Shown here: piece by piece, positions 63,058-64,000 of the stretch
How the letters are laid out: each line of letters starts with the position of its first letter
Position numbering within the stretch: the stretch's first letter is position 1
NCBI RefSeq assembly: GCF_001467615.1
Contig: NZ_LNYA01000028.1
Span: 1 to 64,000, forward strand
Reading direction: 5' to 3'
DNA: 64,000 bases
DNA from: Legionella erythra
GTDB lineage: Bacteria > Pseudomonadota > Gammaproteobacteria > Legionellales > Legionellaceae
Notes under the pieces: model-generated
Databases searched by the model: none
What the model was told of the DNA's origin: nothing
The model's input: only the letters and a program-made list of their open reading frames with translations
Program-made: the position numbers and the translations under genes

Positions 63058-63060
63058 AGG

Positions 63061-64000
63061 CTAAAGGAGTTGACATACGTTGGAGGTCATCGCGTTTGCA
63101 TGACGAGCCAGCCTTAAATCGGCCTGAGTGTTTGTGTATTTCATCAATTCGATGAGATCATTTTTATGCAGCGTCTCTGCCAATTCTGGAAATGTGTGGC
63201 CCATGATAAGGGCTGTCAATTCAAGAGGCAATGCAAGCAGATGGTCATAAAGCTGACGATCCGTTGAGGAGGCGGTGTGCTCCTTGACTTTACCAAAAAA
63301 GCGCATGGCATTTTTCATGGCCAGTAATTTTTTAATATAATGTTCATTAAAATGAGCCCCTTGTTGAATTAATAGGGCTGAGCACTCAGGGGTAAGAATG
63401 ATGGTCTTGTGGAAATCGGTTTTGGGATGAAAGGCCAGAGGCAGGTATTTTTGCAAAAATAACAACTCCTGCTCAAATATCTCATGATTGCGTTTCCCTT
63501 TGGCATAATATTCCTGATAAGCTTCATTACGCGGCACATCAAAAGCCAGGCAACCGTCCGGTTGAATGGTAAATTCTGCCTCACTCAACAGAGCCCATTC
63601 GGTGTATGTCCAGCTATAATGCCCTTGGTCGTGTGCTACCTGACCAATGGCGGGGCGAAAAAATCGCTTTTTTGCTTCCAGGCCTAAATTTTTCACCAGA
63701 TGGGTTAGTTCATTCTCCCTGTAAGTTAAAAGCAATTGCGTCATCTCAATGAGCATCCTGATTTGACTGTGGTGATCTAGCGGGGCAGCAAGAAGCTTAT
63801 CGGTCGGCGTGTAAAGGATGAGATAACGCCTTTTCATATCCAGGCATTCTCTAAACGATATATTCTGTTGTCTGGCAAACTGATAAATTTTACTCAGGGC
63901 AGCAAGGGTCGATTGGTAAAGGGCAACGGAACTATTCATGGAGAGGAGTGTAGCAGCCAGTTGCCCGGTCACCAGCTCACGCTTTAATGAGCCTTGAAGC
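63061..64000 (-). CDS. Protein of unknown function, cut off by the window edge
   Basis: The frame is open to the window end; a GTG at 63972 gives 303 residues, but upstream codons stay open to 64000, so the start probably lies outside. It has no signal peptide or membrane segments and no recognised domain; a few alpha-helical, Leu-rich stretches near the C-terminus (for example LYDHLLALPLELTALIMGH). It might be a Legionella-specific or effector-type protein; there is no direct evidence. It converges with the propeller gene, leaving 3 bases. Confidence 0.55.
   Translation of the reverse strand, partial: LQGSLKRELVTGQLAATLLSMNSSVALYQSTLAALSKIYQFARQQNISFRECLDMKRRYLILYTPTDKLLAAPLDHHSQIRMLIEMTQLLLTYRENELTHLVKNLGLEAKKRFFRPAIGQVAHDQGHYSWTYTEWALLSEAEFTIQPDGCLAFDVPRNEAYQEYYAKGKRNHEIFEQELLFLQKYLPLAFHPKTDFHKTIILTPECSALLIQQGAHFNEHYIKKLLAMKNAMRFFGKVKEHTASSTDRQLYDHLLALPLELTALIMGHTFPELAETLHKNDLIELMKYTNTQADLRLARHANAMTSNVCQLL

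Overview
The window looks like a chromosomal segment of a Legionella species (Gammaproteobacteria). The clues are a divergent CsrA paralogue next to fatty-acid oxidation and ribosomal genes, a phosphatidylcholine synthase, and a VpdC-type patatin protein placed directly after pyrF. There is also a long coiled-coil gene with a PmrA-type direct repeat upstream, the arrangement typical of Dot/Icm effector genes. These assignments rest on reading the proteins and on remembered gene order; no database search was run. By eye the GC content is clearly higher than in L. pneumophila, so a mid-GC species is more likely.

Layout, 0-16 kb: a decayed tyrosine-recombinase end lies next to a tRNA-Ser/tRNA-Arg pair. 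It is followed by a thiolase/multifunctional beta-oxidation pair (fadI/fadJ type), an exported L,D-transpeptidase, and a csrA paralogue coupled to a PAP2-type membrane phosphatase gene. Next come a putative effector gene (6.4-8.3 kb), the rpsF-rpsR-(membrane protein)-rplI operon, a run of small minus-strand genes ending in phosphatidylcholine synthase, an aldehyde dehydrogenase and a second, cytosolic-looking L,D-transpeptidase.

16-29 kb: giant NAD-glutamate dehydrogenase, cytochrome b561, ygfZ divergent from sdhE/ygfX, an ECF-type sigma factor, then ruvB-ybgC-tolQRAB followed by an S1/P1 nuclease where pal might be expected. 29-37 kb: two tandem paralogous secreted proteins of unknown function facing an HxlR regulator across a palindrome-rich promoter region, a GNAT enzyme, a DnaQ/PolB-like exonuclease, an SLT lipoprotein, adk and a thioredoxin, a GAF-cyclase, and a MerR/TipAS regulator with a classic 19-bp-spacer promoter.

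37-64 kb: glpD and glpK (divergent), a repeat-rich spacer, gltA, then the collinear run gyrA-serC-aroA-cmk-rpsA-lapA-lapB-(DegT aminotransferase)-pyrF-vpdC-SDR-UDG-two FimT pseudopilins-ubiC-ubiA. The window closes with deoC and a purine nucleoside phosphorylase, an Asp-box beta-propeller protein, and a partial gene of unknown function at the edge.

Most of the window is conserved core genome. The accessory, host-interaction-like parts are the 6.4-8.3 kb coiled-coil gene with its PmrA-like site, vpdC, the tandem secreted paralogues at 29.5-31 kb, and possibly the edge gene. No CRISPR array, complete prophage, intact insertion sequence or defence island was seen.
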